A stretch of DNA of 64,000 nucleotides, from the NCBI RefSeq assembly GCF_958979055.1, contig NC_084892.1, positions 1,182,001 through 1,246,000 on the forward strand, given 5' to 3'. Positions within the stretch are counted from its first letter, which is position 1, and each line of letters begins with the position of its first letter. Positions 1 through 12,720 of this stretch are shown here, piece by piece. The position numbers were made by a program, and so were the translations under genes. The notes beneath the pieces were generated by a model. That model made no database searches and was not told where the DNA came from. It saw only the letters and a list, made by a program, of their open reading frames with translations. Source of the stretch: Alnus glutinosa (Eukaryota; Streptophyta; Magnoliopsida; Fagales; Betulaceae).

Positions 1-1732
<1,732 letters not shown>

Positions 1733-1882
1733 TGCATTGACGTTGGCCTCACAAATGAGCCACATCGTACAGAAAGGGCCTCAAAAAGTAAATTATGACA
1801 AGTTATCGTATACGTTTTTGGCTTTCAATAACAATTGTACGCATAACAAGAAGGATGTGGGCCATTTGAAACCTTTGTTGGG

Positions 1883-1995
1883 AACTCTGGTAGGAAATTA
1901 AAAATGTAAAGAGAGCATCGCACTATGAAATAGATGTAACTCTGGTAGGAAATTAAAAAATGCAAGGAGAACATTGCACTATGAAATAGATGTAA
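1883..1995. repeat. Tandem duplication, two ~56-bp copies
   Basis: Two adjacent direct copies (1883-1937 and 1938-1995) begin AACTCTGGTAGGAAATTAAA and end in GCACTATGAAATAGATGTAA, with a few mismatches. They lie just past the CKX stop codon, probably in or beyond its 3' UTR. Confidence 0.8.
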
Positions 1996-2251
1996 CCCAT
2001 CAGCCTCACAGAGGAAGAGTTTAAGCATATGCTGCATATTAAACAGAGTATAGTAATGTCATATTGGTTCCTCATACAGATGACATCTCTTCCACGAAAA
2101 TAACAGTGCGCGCTAAAAGGAAGATAAAGTGTCTCCTTAAAATTAACCCAGATCATGAACCAACATGTGGTTAACATACCTCAATATCTTATAAGCAAGT
2201 ACTATGAGAAAAGTCAAGTGCAACAACTTGAGGGTGGTGGTGACAACAAAA

Positions 2252-2629
2252 CTATTCTGCTTCTGTAGCTTCTGTCCAGCCAAGACCCGGTCTGCATATA
2301 TCCCCCTGTGGTTCTTCATAGTCTCGGGCATCACGGATAGTAGCTTCAAAGTCAGTAGAATCGCTAGCAACGGGAAGAAAGCTACTTATATCATCCCTTG
2401 CTCCAAAGCCTCCAGCCCGTATAACATCATCAGTTGTAATGCAGGCCTCCATTTTAACTTCCCAAGAAGCCTCCATCTCTTTGGGAGGTGCATCTCTCAG
2501 AACAAGTTCTCCAACTTTCCAATCAGCCATGTCAACTTGTGCAGGATTCACTGGAGGACTTAAAACCGGATCTAGAACATCTTTGCCATCCATCTCACTC
2601 CGATTGGATTGAGATACTTCACTCCCCAT
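2252..2629 (-). CDS. Unrecognised small acidic plant protein, 125 aa
   Basis: I do not recognise the family with confidence. The frame is open from an ATG at 2629 (MGSEVSQSNRSEMDGK) to a stop at 2252 and reads like real coding sequence: acidic, hydrophilic, rich in D/E/P, with no signal peptide or membrane segment. It ends in a compact Gly/Trp-containing tail (ICRPGLGWTEATEAE). The open frame continues 29 codons upstream, but a good acceptor (TGTGTGCGCAG) sits about 30 bases before this ATG. I therefore read the exon as the last exon of a gene whose 5' UTR exon lies at higher coordinates, with translation starting at ATGGGGAGTG. The composition suggests a soluble, partly disordered protein. 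Its stop is about 520 bp from the CKX stop, so the two genes converge. An upstream coding exon cannot be excluded. Confidence 0.6.
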   Translation of the reverse strand: MGSEVSQSNRSEMDGKDVLDPVLSPPVNPAQVDMADWKVGELVLRDAPPKEMEASWEVKMEACITTDDVIRAGGFGARDDISSFLPVASDSTDFEATIRDARDYEEPQGDICRPGLGWTEATEAE

Positions 2630-2661
2630 AATGTTCTCATTCTCATCTGCGCACACAAACA

Positions 2662-4965
2662 ACTTCAATTTGCCAATAAAAAATACCAGCATGTGCTTGA
2701 AAGTAATTCTATTCACAAAGAAAAGAAATGGGAACCACCAAACATACTTTATTCCACTAAACAGATATGGTCAGAAATAAGGTTTAAATTCAGTAGACTT
2801 CAGCGTCTATGGAAGTAGGATTACAATGTCATAAGTCTATAAACATATTAAACCAAAACATCTGATAGGGCCATGCTTTGACATCAATTCTAGCATAAGT
2901 AATAGTAGCTTGTTAGATTTAAAAGCAGTTCGGGTCTCTAAACAAACTGTGCACATAACATTTTCATTAGAAAGAGTTTCAGGCAAAGAAGAGTGATTGG
3001 TAAAGTTAGATGTTAATATTCATCTTAAAACTTTGAATTATGTGTAAAAGCAGTTATAGTTTTACTAGTCCAACTATGATAAGAAAGAAAACAATAACAT
3101 TAACGCCTGAACTGTGCCAAAAATGGTACATGGAAACTTAAAAGTGAAATCCTAGGATTCCAAGTTTTGGTTATTTTCCCTTTCAATAGATGTCTTCTAC
3201 TTCTGTAACCAAATTTTCAATTTTGTAATCTCACCTTTCTTTAAGTCAGTTGTTTCTCATGTTCACTCTGCTAGAATTCATTCCACAATAATTTCTTATA
3301 TTTAACTTATAAATCAAGCACTCTCTATCATACATTTGTAACATTTCTTCAATTCATACTATGGCAATATTACTTAAAATTAAAAATAAAAGTCTATTTC
3401 TGTTCTATTTTCAGATTCAAGAGGGGTTTTGAGTTGGATAAATATTTTTGACATCATAATTTCCATATGTTGGTCTTACTAGCTTGTCTACAAATTTTAA
3501 AAGCTCCTTTAACATAAAGTTACCACCAAAAAAAGTTTAACCACAAATTTTTGTTAAACATTAGATCTTTTCTTGAAATTGAAGTATACTTAGGTTTTCC
3601 AAAAAGAATGGAAAAGAAAGGCAAAAGCAACTTTATTATGATTTCATGTTTTTCCATCTCACTTTATATAGAAGCTGTCATTAATGAGTTGGCTTCAATT
3701 ATAAGAGCAATCTCAACGGTAATCACTAAATGGTTATCAACTTTTGGTCCATCTTTCGAATTAAATAAAACGCATATCCACTTCACTCATCATGCAATGA
3801 GGTTGTCTTTCTTCACAACATTGAGACCCCCTTAATGAGTTAATGTCTCTCTTATCGTGACAATTAAGCATGCCGTTGGTGAATGAGTCACCACATAAAA
3901 AGGTTTGTTACAATTCTTTCAAATACATTCAACTCATATGGCTTTAGACTGACTAAAATGACAATTATGAAGAGCAATGACTAAAATCTAGACTTAAGGG
4001 CAAAGAATTTTTAGCTCAAGTGCTTGTAAAAGTCAAGCACAAGATTTAAGGTACACTGATGCCTCATGAAGGACATACATAATCAAATGCTTTAAAGACA
4101 AAGCACAATGGGCATGCTAAGTATATGATCTTTTACTGATGCACTAAATTATCCAAACATAAATATTTAACAGAACCAGCAAACCTTTGGCTCATTTGCT
4201 TCTGGCCGCCACAGCTGTGCCAAGGCATGGCTTCATCTTGGGATGGCAATTTGACAGTAACTTTTAAGTATAGACAAGCTACAGGAGTATGGAATGATTT
4301 CAGATGGTAAATGTATTTTTGTGATGAAAACCTTGCAGATCCGGAGCACTTTTTTTCAAGATTGTTTGTCAAACAAGGATAACAATATAAGTGCAGAGAA
4401 CATGACTGACAAGGAGGAAAGTTGAGGAATGGGATGCTGAATTAAGTTGAGATATTAAAAATACTGCTCCAAATTATTTTAAGCCTAATATGGTGAGATC
4501 AAATAATTTGTAGTTGGTGGAATCAAATGGCACATTTTCAATAAGAAGTGCTCAGGAAGGCATTCAGTCTCGTGTCCCTATCATCAACTGGTATAGAATT
4601 GTTAGGCATAAAAAAGTTATTTCCCATCCTGCTATAGTTCTTTTCGTTATATATTTGGGGTAGATTGAATACTCAAAACAAGTTTCATTTCTATGGTTGT
4701 GTCTTTTGAGGGCAAAACATTGAAGATCTCAACTACATTTTTATCTCCTCTCCCTGGTCCAAGAGAATATAACATTTCCTATTTTAAAAAAATTTAATGT
4801 TGCTTCTTTGTTACTTAAGTCCGTCTTTTTTTTTTTACGAAAATAGACTGTCACACGTGAGTTTTTAAGAGCAATTCTTCTCAAACTATTCCTTAATAAA
4901 ATCATTTAAAAGAAATAAAAACAAAACAAAACAAAAAAAGCATAAAAAACAATAATAATTTGGGG
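2662..4965. other. Gene-poor AT-rich interval
   Basis: Should contain the 5' UTR, any upstream exon and the promoter of the small acidic protein gene, but none can be placed. The open frames here (for example 3551-3835 + and 4133-4372 -) show no family resemblance, and no clear repeat was seen. Confidence 0.4.
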
Positions 4966-5046
4966 CCGACCTGAGGTAGTTTAGCCACCCCATGAGCCAT
5001 GGGGCTGGTTTGCCACCCCATGTGGCCAAATGGGGGTGGCCGTATC
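4966..5046. repeat. GGGGTGGC-type palindromic module
   Basis: Alternating GCCACCCCATG / CATGGGG / GGGGGTGGCC words form a short quasi-palindrome inside AT-rich DNA. The same vocabulary occurs at 9788-9895, 42975-43410 and 50998-51462, each time inside a candidate transposon. Here no TIR could be defined. Confidence 0.6.
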
Positions 5047-5681
5047 TTATCCGAAAATTTCATCATCCTCCAAGTAATCGTAACCAATAATTTCTTTGTC
5101 ATTGCATATACATGTTAAAGTAATGCTGCTTTTATGGGAGTTTATTATTTTCTTGGGTTGGTATCGAGCTAGCTAGGCTTGTTCTCCTCATCGTTCTTCC
5201 TCAATAGTTGAAATATATACGGCAGAAAAATATTCTGATCGAACGTATCTCTTGTGATCACTACATTGTGGATGATAAAGACCTTTTTTTGCCGTCGTTG
5301 AGTTCATACTTTATTAAATCTAAAGTCACCATCTTACATTTTAAAAAAATGTAAATGAGACATCTCTTCTTTGTCACTTTCGTACGTAGAGGGTGTTATA
5401 GATTAGTTGATTAATTACTAGTTAATTCCTTGGAGGTAGGTCATTGCTCAAGAACTGAAAAGGGATCTTTGGACGGATACATAGGCTCTGTTTGCTAATG
5501 GCTTGTAATCAAAATGGTATTAACCTCGATAACTATGAGAGAATTATAGGAAAGGCCGGGCGGGAATGTCGATATATTATTATAAACAAGAATGTAGTCA
5601 CTAAAGCATAAGCATCACCATCTTAATTAATTTATTTATTTACATGCCACTGTAAGAACTATAATTACAGGAGTATTTATT

Positions 5682-7047
5682 CACTACCAAAAAAGATCAC
5701 CTTTTCTTGACGGTTTTTTTGAAAACCGTCTAGAATTATAGTTTTTCAGTCGGTTTTATAAAACCGCCTAGAAATTAATTTTTAGACCTTTTTTTTTTTT
5801 TTTTTTTTTTTTTTAAACCGTCTCTAAATTTAGAGACGGTTTTAATGAAACCATCTATATTTTAATTTCCAAAAAGTTTTATTTTAACCGTCTATAAATT
5901 TACAGACGATTTTAAAAAAACCGTCTAGAAAATAAAATTCAGATAAATTTAGAGACGGTTTTTTTGAACACGTCTGCTAACATTTTTTTTCGTTTTCTTT
6001 TCCCGTTTCTTTCTTTTTAAAACAAAACCATCGATGGAATTTTCAAAACAAAACCCATGGCTTTTCAAAACCATGGATTTCTCTCGTTCTTCTTCCTCTC
6101 TGCGGACGGCGATTGAAGACTGGTGACTGGATCTGGACTGTGGGAGGGATCGGGATGACGGGAACGAGACGACGGCTTGGCTGACCTTGAAGCTGCCCTG
6201 GCTTGACGACGGGAACGGGATGACTTCTCTCTCTCTCTCTCTCCCTCTCGTTTGACAGATCCAGCTAGATCCGGCCGAAACCCACACTCGGCCAGATCCC
6301 TGGCCGGGATATAGAGAGATCCGGGCGTCGGATCTTTTTTTTTTTTTTTGGGTAAGTGAAATTGTTAGGGTGTGGATTATGATGATTTTTGGGTTTGATT
6401 TGTGAAGGATTTGTGAACATTTTCGGGTTTGATGTGTATGTCGGATACTTGATGGTTTTGAGAAAAAGAACAAGAAGGATTTTTGTGCAGAAAGCTCAGT
6501 GTGGGTTTGCGAAGGATTTTTCTGTCCTCAGTGTTTCGATAGAAAAGATGGGTGCCGGAGGAAGAAGAGGTGGCGGGGGGTCGAAGAAAAAGCAGGTTTC
6601 TTGGTCGGCGGTGGGGTCTCTGTCGATCGGCGTTGTTTCGTGTTTCTGGGTTTCGGTGGGGGGTTTGGTGTGGCTGAAAGGCTGGATTGTGGATGGTGGT
6701 AATTGGAGCTGATTTTTTATGGATAAAAATAAAAATAATAATTATTATTATATTAAAAAATAATGATAATTATAATTAAAAAATTATATATTTTTAAAAA
6801 ATAACAAATTCTGGACAGTTTTGGACAAAACCGTTCAGAATTTTTCTGGACGGTTTGGGCAAAATCGTCTATAATTACGGATAGTTTTGCTCAAACCGTC
6901 TATAAATTTATTTAGCGACATTATATTCTAGACGGTTTTAAACCGTCTAGAAAAAACCGTCTGAAATTGATTCCATACGATTTTTCTGCATTTTTGAACG
7001 GTTTAAAACCGTCCAAAATTTGTTCTTTTTATTTTTTTTTTGTAGTG
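5682..7047. mobile_element. Non-autonomous CACTA (En/Spm) element, 1366 bp
   Basis: Begins CACTACCAAAAAAGATCACC and ends TTTTTTTTGTAGTG, with the trinucleotide ATT directly on both sides (5679-5681 and 7048-7050): the CACTA signature with its 3-bp target duplication. Both subterminal regions are packed with GACGGTTTT / AAACCGTC words in both orientations, the usual subterminal transposase-binding repeats. The middle (about 5980-6720) is GC- and CT-richer and resembles a promoter/first-exon segment (CT microsatellite, GGTAAGTGAAATTG donor-like site near 6350). No transposase is encoded, and the open frames inside are low-complexity. It sits immediately beside a decayed NLR fragment. Confidence 0.92.
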
Positions 7048-7850
7048 ATTTATTTACATCTCTTAGTACAAATTATAATGATCAAAATGTTTACAACATA
7101 ATCAAGGAACAAATTAATATCTTTGAACTGAGCTGCATTAAGGCTTAATAGTTGTTGCATCTCTTGCTGAAGTCATGCCATGGAAACTGCAAATATATAT
7201 AGACATGTAAACTTAAGATGAGAACATAACAAGTGAAAATACTGGATTAGAAAAGAAAAATAAACAAATATAACTTGAATAAACAAACAGTATTAATGAT
7301 TGATATTAAAATGTTAGAGAATGCAATATTCTTACCAGCTAATTCTTCATTTTTTTAGCAGTAGAACCCTCGGCATATGAGCAATCTTGGACCGGTCTTC
7401 CTCGATCTTTGCATTTCCTAATCAATTCAGATTTCAGGGCAGTATTGAATCAGCAATATTTCTCTTAGTGCAGTGAGACGATCCATCCCTTCCGGAAAAG
7501 ATGACAACTTGGGAGCAACTGATAATCTCAAGCGTGTGAAGCGACTTTAGACTTGGCAGCCACTCCGGAAAGGCCGTGAGGTTCTTACAAGTTGAAATAT
7601 GCAGGTACTGTAAAGTACTGTTACCAGATCCTTAGAGCCATTGCGGTAAAACCTCAAGCTTTGGTAAATTAATTAATTATAAATCTTCAATTTTCTGAAG
7701 GCTAAACTTGAAATCCCAATTGTCTTCCAACTCTAGATTTTGACTATTAGTTAGGCATTTATTAAATTCACGATCCTTTGGGAAAAGAGAATAGAAGACA
7801 AAGCATTGCTTCAAGTTTTCCGCCATTAAAGCGAGGAAAGTGCAATTTAA
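7048..7850 (-). pseudogene. Decayed NLR fragment (LRR 3' end plus a piece of the ARC2 region)
   Basis: On the minus strand, LRR-type text is legible (PKLEVLPQWL, NSTLQYLHIS, NLTAFPEWLPSLKSLHTLEI) with in-frame stops (for example PQWL followed by TAA) and shifted frames. A GTAAGAAT donor at about 7335 matches the last-exon boundary of the NLR copy at 58 kb. At 7720-7850 it jumps to sequence equivalent to 59205-59330 (VEDN.., FPKDREF-like), so some 900 bp of LRR/ARC is deleted. The 3' flank (7048-7200) matches 57640-57890 and 60900-61140. It is a dispersed member of the NLR family found at 58-61 kb and cannot encode a protein. Confidence 0.8.
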
Positions 7851-8436
7851 TTGATGACTATTATTTTAGCCGAGGGTCGATGTGGATTGTTCGTGAGCTT
7901 AGACCCGTGCGGCTCACGGCACGATTCTCCCCATTCAATGAACCTTGACTTGCTTCTCTCAATTGTTGGAAGACAATTAGAACAATTCTGCGAGTCCCTC
8001 CATTACTTGCTGCTGGCCAGTTCACAGGGATGGCAGTGAAGCGATTGAGGTTTTGGGCCCCTATTATGGAGGATTGCATGCGGACAACTGGACAAGAGAG
8101 CAAGGATTTTTTTTATTTTTTATTTTTTTTTTAAAAAAACAAACTACATTGAGGGAGCCATGACTCTTAAGGGTGTCAAATCCGGATAGTCAGCAATTTA
8201 TTGTTCAGAGTGCAAGCAATTTAAATAATAAATGTCAAAAAGTCTTTATGGAGCCCACCCACCTAAGCAGATGGGCAGACATTCCAAAACTTGATTGCAT
8301 AGGTAGGCCTCATATTAACTCTTTCATATTTACTGTCTGAATTAGTATCATTTCAAAGAACAAAATTGTTGAGGATTACTATCAAAGGTTGTTATGCAAG
8401 ATGAAAATTGGGAAAGGATATTAAGATACATTTATT
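7851..8436. other. Interval without recognisable gene
   Basis: AT-rich with a poly-T/poly-A stretch near 8107-8140. The two facing open frames at 7851-8103 have no family features. Nothing else supportable was seen. Confidence 0.4.
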
Positions 8437-8569
8437 AATGCTTGGTAGGGTTCTTATAGAAAAGTAATACAAGCGATAAGGACTCTCTCACAGGTAATTG
8501 TGAGAGATCACTTATAGGACTCACCTGACCAAATGCTTGGTAGGGCTATTATAGAAAAGTAATACAAGA
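8437..8569. repeat. Direct repeat pair around a short hairpin
   Basis: AATGCTTGGTAGGG..TATAGAAAAGTAATACAAG occurs at 8437-8474 and 8532-8568. Between them lies CTCTCACAGGTAATTGTGAGAG, a 9-bp stem. The AATTGTGAGAGAGT..ACTCACCTG vocabulary recurs at 31436-31550, suggesting a shared MITE family. Confidence 0.6.
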
Positions 8570-8628
8570 GACCTAGTAACCCTAATTTGAGTTTTTGTTT
8601 TTATTGGTAGGGGTTACACAAAGTAATT

Positions 8629-8954
8629 TGTAACACTCCGGTCCCATATTAGAAAGATGAGTAGCCCACATGAAGTAGGTGATTTATAAAGATAATCATA
8701 AGTGATAGTCCCACATTTCATAGTTATTAGGTAAAACTGGGCTTTATAAAAAAATTTAGAAAAACTCTAAATTAACTAGTCCTTTTGAGGTGATAGCGCA
8801 GATGTGACTAGCGTTTTTTTTCCTACAATTCCTTATGAAGCCTAGTTTCACCTAATAACTAGATAATGTGGGACTTAACACTCATGACTACCTTTATAAA
8901 TCACTCACTCTATGTGGACTACTCATTTTCTCAATATGGAACCGGAATGTTACA
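8629..8954. mobile_element. 326-bp TG..CA foldback element with 5-bp target duplication
   Basis: Starts TGTAACACTCCGGTCCCATA and ends TATGGAACCGGAATGTTACA. TAATT flanks it on both sides (8624-8628 and 8955-8959). The two halves are diverged inverted copies over roughly 130 bp each. The TG..CA ends and 5-bp duplication fit a small solo LTR, whereas the long internal inverted symmetry fits a MITE; I cannot decide. It lies about 30 bp beyond the stop codon of the nicotinate N-methyltransferase gene, so it is probably part of that gene's 3' UTR or polyadenylation region. Confidence 0.75.
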
Positions 8955-8984
8955 TAATTATTAACTCAGATCTCCTTCATGCAT

Positions 8985-11900
8985 TCACTTTCGGAATTCT
9001 AAAACCGAAAAGAAATCATGGTCAATATAGAATGCCCGGAAATGGGGGAAACCAGCCAAGTGACCAAGCTGCCGGTATTCTTCTTCAGTCCTGTGCTTAC
9101 CCTTTGCCCTATAGATCGTCATGACAAAGATGTCTCCTTCTAAGAGGGCACGAGTCCTATGGCTGTCATCAGACTGCTCCGGTAGCACAGGCTCACAGGC
9201 AATCATTTTCCCTCCAACTGGGAGTGCCTTGTAACAATTCTCCAGGATCAACTTCACTTCATCATCTGTCCATGTCGTCAAGATCCACTGCCAAATTAAT
9301 TACACGGTAGAAGATGATAAGCTTTCAAGTACATGTGGTCGAAAAGTGACAGCCAACGTTGTTACAAGGCTACAAGCTAGCTAGGTATAAGTGAGCTAAA
9401 CAATTTGCTGTGCGCTTGTAAAACTTTGTTAAAGCTTTAAATTTTCCTTTTTTTCTTTTGTTTTCTCTTTTCAAAAGCGGAAAATATAAACAAACAATTT
9501 AAAACAAGAAACACTCAAATATTTTAGGTCAAAATACTTAAAAATAAAATAAAAACTTAAATACCTTTTTGTCCCTTGTGGTTTAAAAACTTTATTTTTT
9601 GTTTCGTCAGCTTCATTTTTTCATAGGTGGTATTTGTGCTATAGGAAAAGACAAAGATAATACTTCCGTCCATTTTTCCATCTAAAACTAACGGATTTTC
9701 ACGTCAACGACACGTGATACTATTAAAATTGCGACACGTGGCCCCCTACTTTTTAAAAAAATAAAAAATAAAAAAAATTAATTTTTCACCCTTTAGGGTG
9801 GCCAAGCCATTCCCAGGTCAAATGGGGGTGGCTCAACCACCCCTTTGGCCAAAATGGGGGTGGCTCCACCCCCATTTTGGCCAAAGGGGTGGTTGACATA
9901 CCCCTACAATTTTTTATTTTTTATTTTTTATTTTAAAAAAAAAAACTAAAAATAAAATATATTTATATACATATATATAATATGAGGGCTACATATCGCA
10001 ATTTTAATGGTGACATGTGTCGCTGACGTGGAAATCAGTCAATTTTAGACAGATGTACTATCTTCATCTTTTCCCGTAACACAGGTACTACTTATAAAAA
10101 AAATGAAAACTGAAAAGGCAAAAAATAAAATTTTTAAACTACAAAAGTGTGTAAGGTATTTAACTCTAAAATAAAATAAAAATCTCCAACTTAATAGATA
10201 GACCCATGATAAACACAGAAGAATCAATTCATGACACTTTCCTACTCTGTCCTATTTTTAATTGATTTCCCATATTGAACGGAAGTCTCATGCATCACTT
10301 TAACCTAATTATTATAATTATTATAATAAGATAATAAGTAATGATTCACTATTATCAAAAGATACAAGTTTTCAACACTTTATCTATGTGATAAGGTGAT
10401 CTCTCACTTTACTCATTTTATTGAGTAATGATTTACTATCATATAAAAATACTACTTTTTCCCACCTTATCACATAAGACAATGCGGTAAAAAGTGGTAT
10501 CTTTGGGTGGTGGTGAATTATTACTCTATTTAATTTTAAAACTCAAAAAATAGTGGGGAAGTCACCTTACCACATAGGCAAAGGAATAAAAAGTGATATC
10601 CATATGTGGTGGTGAATTATTTCTTTAAGATAATTCCAACTTTTGTTTTTTTTTTTTTTTTTTTTTGGAACAATAAGATAATTCTTGGTGAGCGAGAGTG
10701 TGTGGTGGTTGGAGGTTGCACAACAGTCAACAACGCCAAGTCCTCTAAATTTAATTATCAAGAAGATGAATGGCCAATTAAAATTTTTGACAATTTTAAA
10801 TTATATAGTCTGAAATATATATATATATATATATAATCCCAATTTTTTTTTCTTTAAAATTTAATTTTTAAATAATATGTCACAATCTTATATAATTTAT
10901 TATTTTTAAAAATGTCATCATCGATCTTATGAAATAATGACACATAATTTAAAAATCACTTTGGGGATAAAAATTTGAAAAGTAAAATATTTTCTATATA
11001 TAATTGAAAGATCATTACATATAAACTAGATAGAAGGAGTAGATAAGCTTTGTAGAGAAAAAAATTAAAAATAAATAAATAAATAAATAAAATAGAGAGA
11101 GTTTTTACAAATAGACACCTTCATGAAGATAGCATCAGCAGTAGGAATTGACTCGAACATGTCGCCGCCAACGTGGGTCACTCCTGCCAAAAGAAGCAAC
11201 GGTAAAAGGTGTTTTTTATTTTTGAAAATATATTTTGATATAAAATATAAATAAATAAATAATAGTTTGGGAGATAATAGACGGTAATTTGAAAGATTAC
11301 GAGGAATCTGAGGCGCTTTGGCCACGACCTCCGGTAAATCGAAGTTGATCCCTTCACGTACGTTAGGATGCTTCCGTAGGATCATCCGCAGGCAATCCCC
11401 TGCACTCCCGCCCACATCGACCAGTCTTTGCACTCCTTGGAACCCATCGTAGCCGTCCAACATCGCCTTCACGAATGGAACGGATACTCCCGACATGGCC
11501 TGCTGCATCAGGCCGTTCATCTCGGGCCTCTTCCCGTAGTACCCGTACGCCGGCTCACCATTAGCCTTCACGAATGGCTCGCAGGCGGGGTCCACCACGG
11601 CCTCGTAGACCAGCGGCCACGCTGCCATGAGTGCGTCCTGGTGGTGCTGGAGGACGTAGGGCGCGTGCGACAGGCCCTCGGCGTCGGTGACGAGCGTTTG
11701 GCCGATCTCGGTGAGGGAGTACTTCCTCTCAGGGTGGGTGCCGGCGGGGGTAAGGTGCTCCTGGAACACGCCGTAGCTGGTGAGCATGCGGAGGATGCGC
11801 TGGAGGTTCTCGGGATCGCCGGAGGGGAGGACACGCCCGAGGATCTGGGAGGCGGAGAGTGGGGAGTTGGAACCGCCTTGCCAGATGGCTTCCGGGATGT

Positions 11901-11997
11901 TGAGGCGGACGATGGCGTTGAGAGACATGGGCACGCTGATCATGTTGGCCAGCTCCATCATGGCCAGCCGTGCTCTGTTCCTGCTGTCGTCCTCCAT
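8985..11997 (-). CDS. NANMT: Nicotinate N-methyltransferase (plant O-methyltransferase family), 354 aa
   Basis: SAM-dependent methyltransferase of the COMT-like family. Close to what I recall of Arabidopsis At3g53140, characterised as nicotinate N-methyltransferase, which forms trigonelline from nicotinate in the NAD salvage cycle. Exons are 11301-11997, 11119-11183 and 8985-9287, all GT-AG with matching phase. Residues 1-110 form the dimerisation domain (LANMISVPMSLNAIVRLNIPEAIW). The SAM-binding motif VDVGGSAGD is at 193-201, GINFDLPEVV at about 217-225, and GGDMFESIP in exon 2. Ordinary O-methyltransferases have a catalytic His in the KW..HDW(S/T)D motif; here it reads KWILTTWTDDE, so the His is absent, in line with N-methylation. 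At the exon 1/2 junction the spliced codon is Arg (IPRVTHVGG) where I expected Gly. Exon 1 is much more GC-rich than its surroundings. Intron 2 is 1.83 kb and filled with repeats. Confidence 0.93.
9556..10166. mobile_element. Mutator-like foldback element in NANMT intron 2, ~610 bp
   Basis: Long inverted termini: left TTAAATACCTTTTTGTCCC.., right ..GTGTAAGGTATTTAACTC. Further matching arms include ACTTCCGTCCA..AACGGATTTTCACGTCA against TGACGTGGAAATCAGTCAAT..AGATGTACTATC. CACGTG / ACATGTGTCGC words mark the inner arms. The centre (9788-9895) is the GGGGTGGCC palindrome module. The ends TTAAATACC / GGTATTTAA match the 989-bp element at 50732, so I assign it to the same family. The target duplication cannot be defined because both flanks are repetitive (AAAATAAAATAAAAA). 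Confidence 0.75.
10335..10625. repeat. Nested or tandem small hairpin MITEs in NANMT intron 2
   Basis: A ~110-bp hairpin (about 10424-10533) starts GAGTAATGATTTACTATCAT and ends GGTGGTGAATTATTACTC. Its arms carry CCACCTTATCACATAAG and the matching CTTATGTGG-type words. Partial copies of the same element lie on both sides (10335-10423 and 10545-10625), as if one copy inserted into another. Confidence 0.6.
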
Positions 11998-12042
11998 GCT
12001 CTCTCACTTTGTCTTCTTTTCCTCTCTCTCTCTGTTCAGAAC

Positions 12043-12137
12043 CACGTGCAAACTGCTCCTTCTAGCAACTCTTATTTATGAGCACATGGTGAGACTTACT
12101 ATCTGGTGGGATTTATTTAATGGTCTTCCTCCACGTG
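12043..12137 (-). promoter_or_regulatory. NANMT promoter: TATA-like box and two G-boxes
   Basis: Upstream of the NANMT start codon (11997, minus strand) the sequence CATAAATAAG (12071-12080) is a plausible TATA box about 75 bp before the ATG. Perfect CACGTG G-boxes occur at 12043-12048, downstream of the TATA-like site and so probably in the leader, and at 12132-12137. The leader is CT/GA-rich. G-boxes often bind bZIP or bHLH factors; regulation by light or ABA is only an inference. Confidence 0.45.
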
Positions 12138-12720
12138 TCTATAATTCTGTATAATATATTTATGATTTTCACTTCATGTTTTTATAATGCTGTATAACAT
12201 ATATAACTGTTGTGTAAAAACATTTTTCTTTATTATTTAATAAAGAATGCGGGGGACTTGGGGGACTTAAAGAGGATGACGCCGAACAATAGTTTATCTG
12301 TACTTTTATTTAAAATAGAAAATCGAAAGCTATATTTTTTAGTTAGCTAATAATTTTTTAAATGCATTCCACGTGTAATTATATATGATTATTTTTCTTT
12401 TATTTCCTTTTTTTCAAACATATACTTGCTCCTAAAGAAAATGAATAAAGAAAGAGAAAAAAAAATCATAAAAAAAACTTATGCATTCATTTTCCATGCT
12501 TTTTTACATTTGGGTAATTACTATAAATGAAATGCGAAATACATTTGGTTTAGAAAATTGGATGAAGATGCTTTTCTAGGGGTTTTGTTAGTCATTTTAT
12601 ATAAAAATTCAAAATGCATAAATTATTATGAATGCTCTAACTAGAGCTTTCCTATACTTTCTTGACACAATCAATGTATTCTTTAGATTATAATATTAAG
12701 TTAACATTTTGATGATGGCT

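Noticed and set aside
5949-6712. Open frames of 174 and 107 residues in the first CACTA element
   Set aside because: Low-complexity Ser/Lys/Glu/Arg text across the CT-rich tract, without splice or domain support.
11428-12081. 217-residue open frame on the + strand opposite NANMT exon 1
   Set aside because: It is the GC-rich antisense shadow of a well-conserved methyltransferase exon and has no family features.
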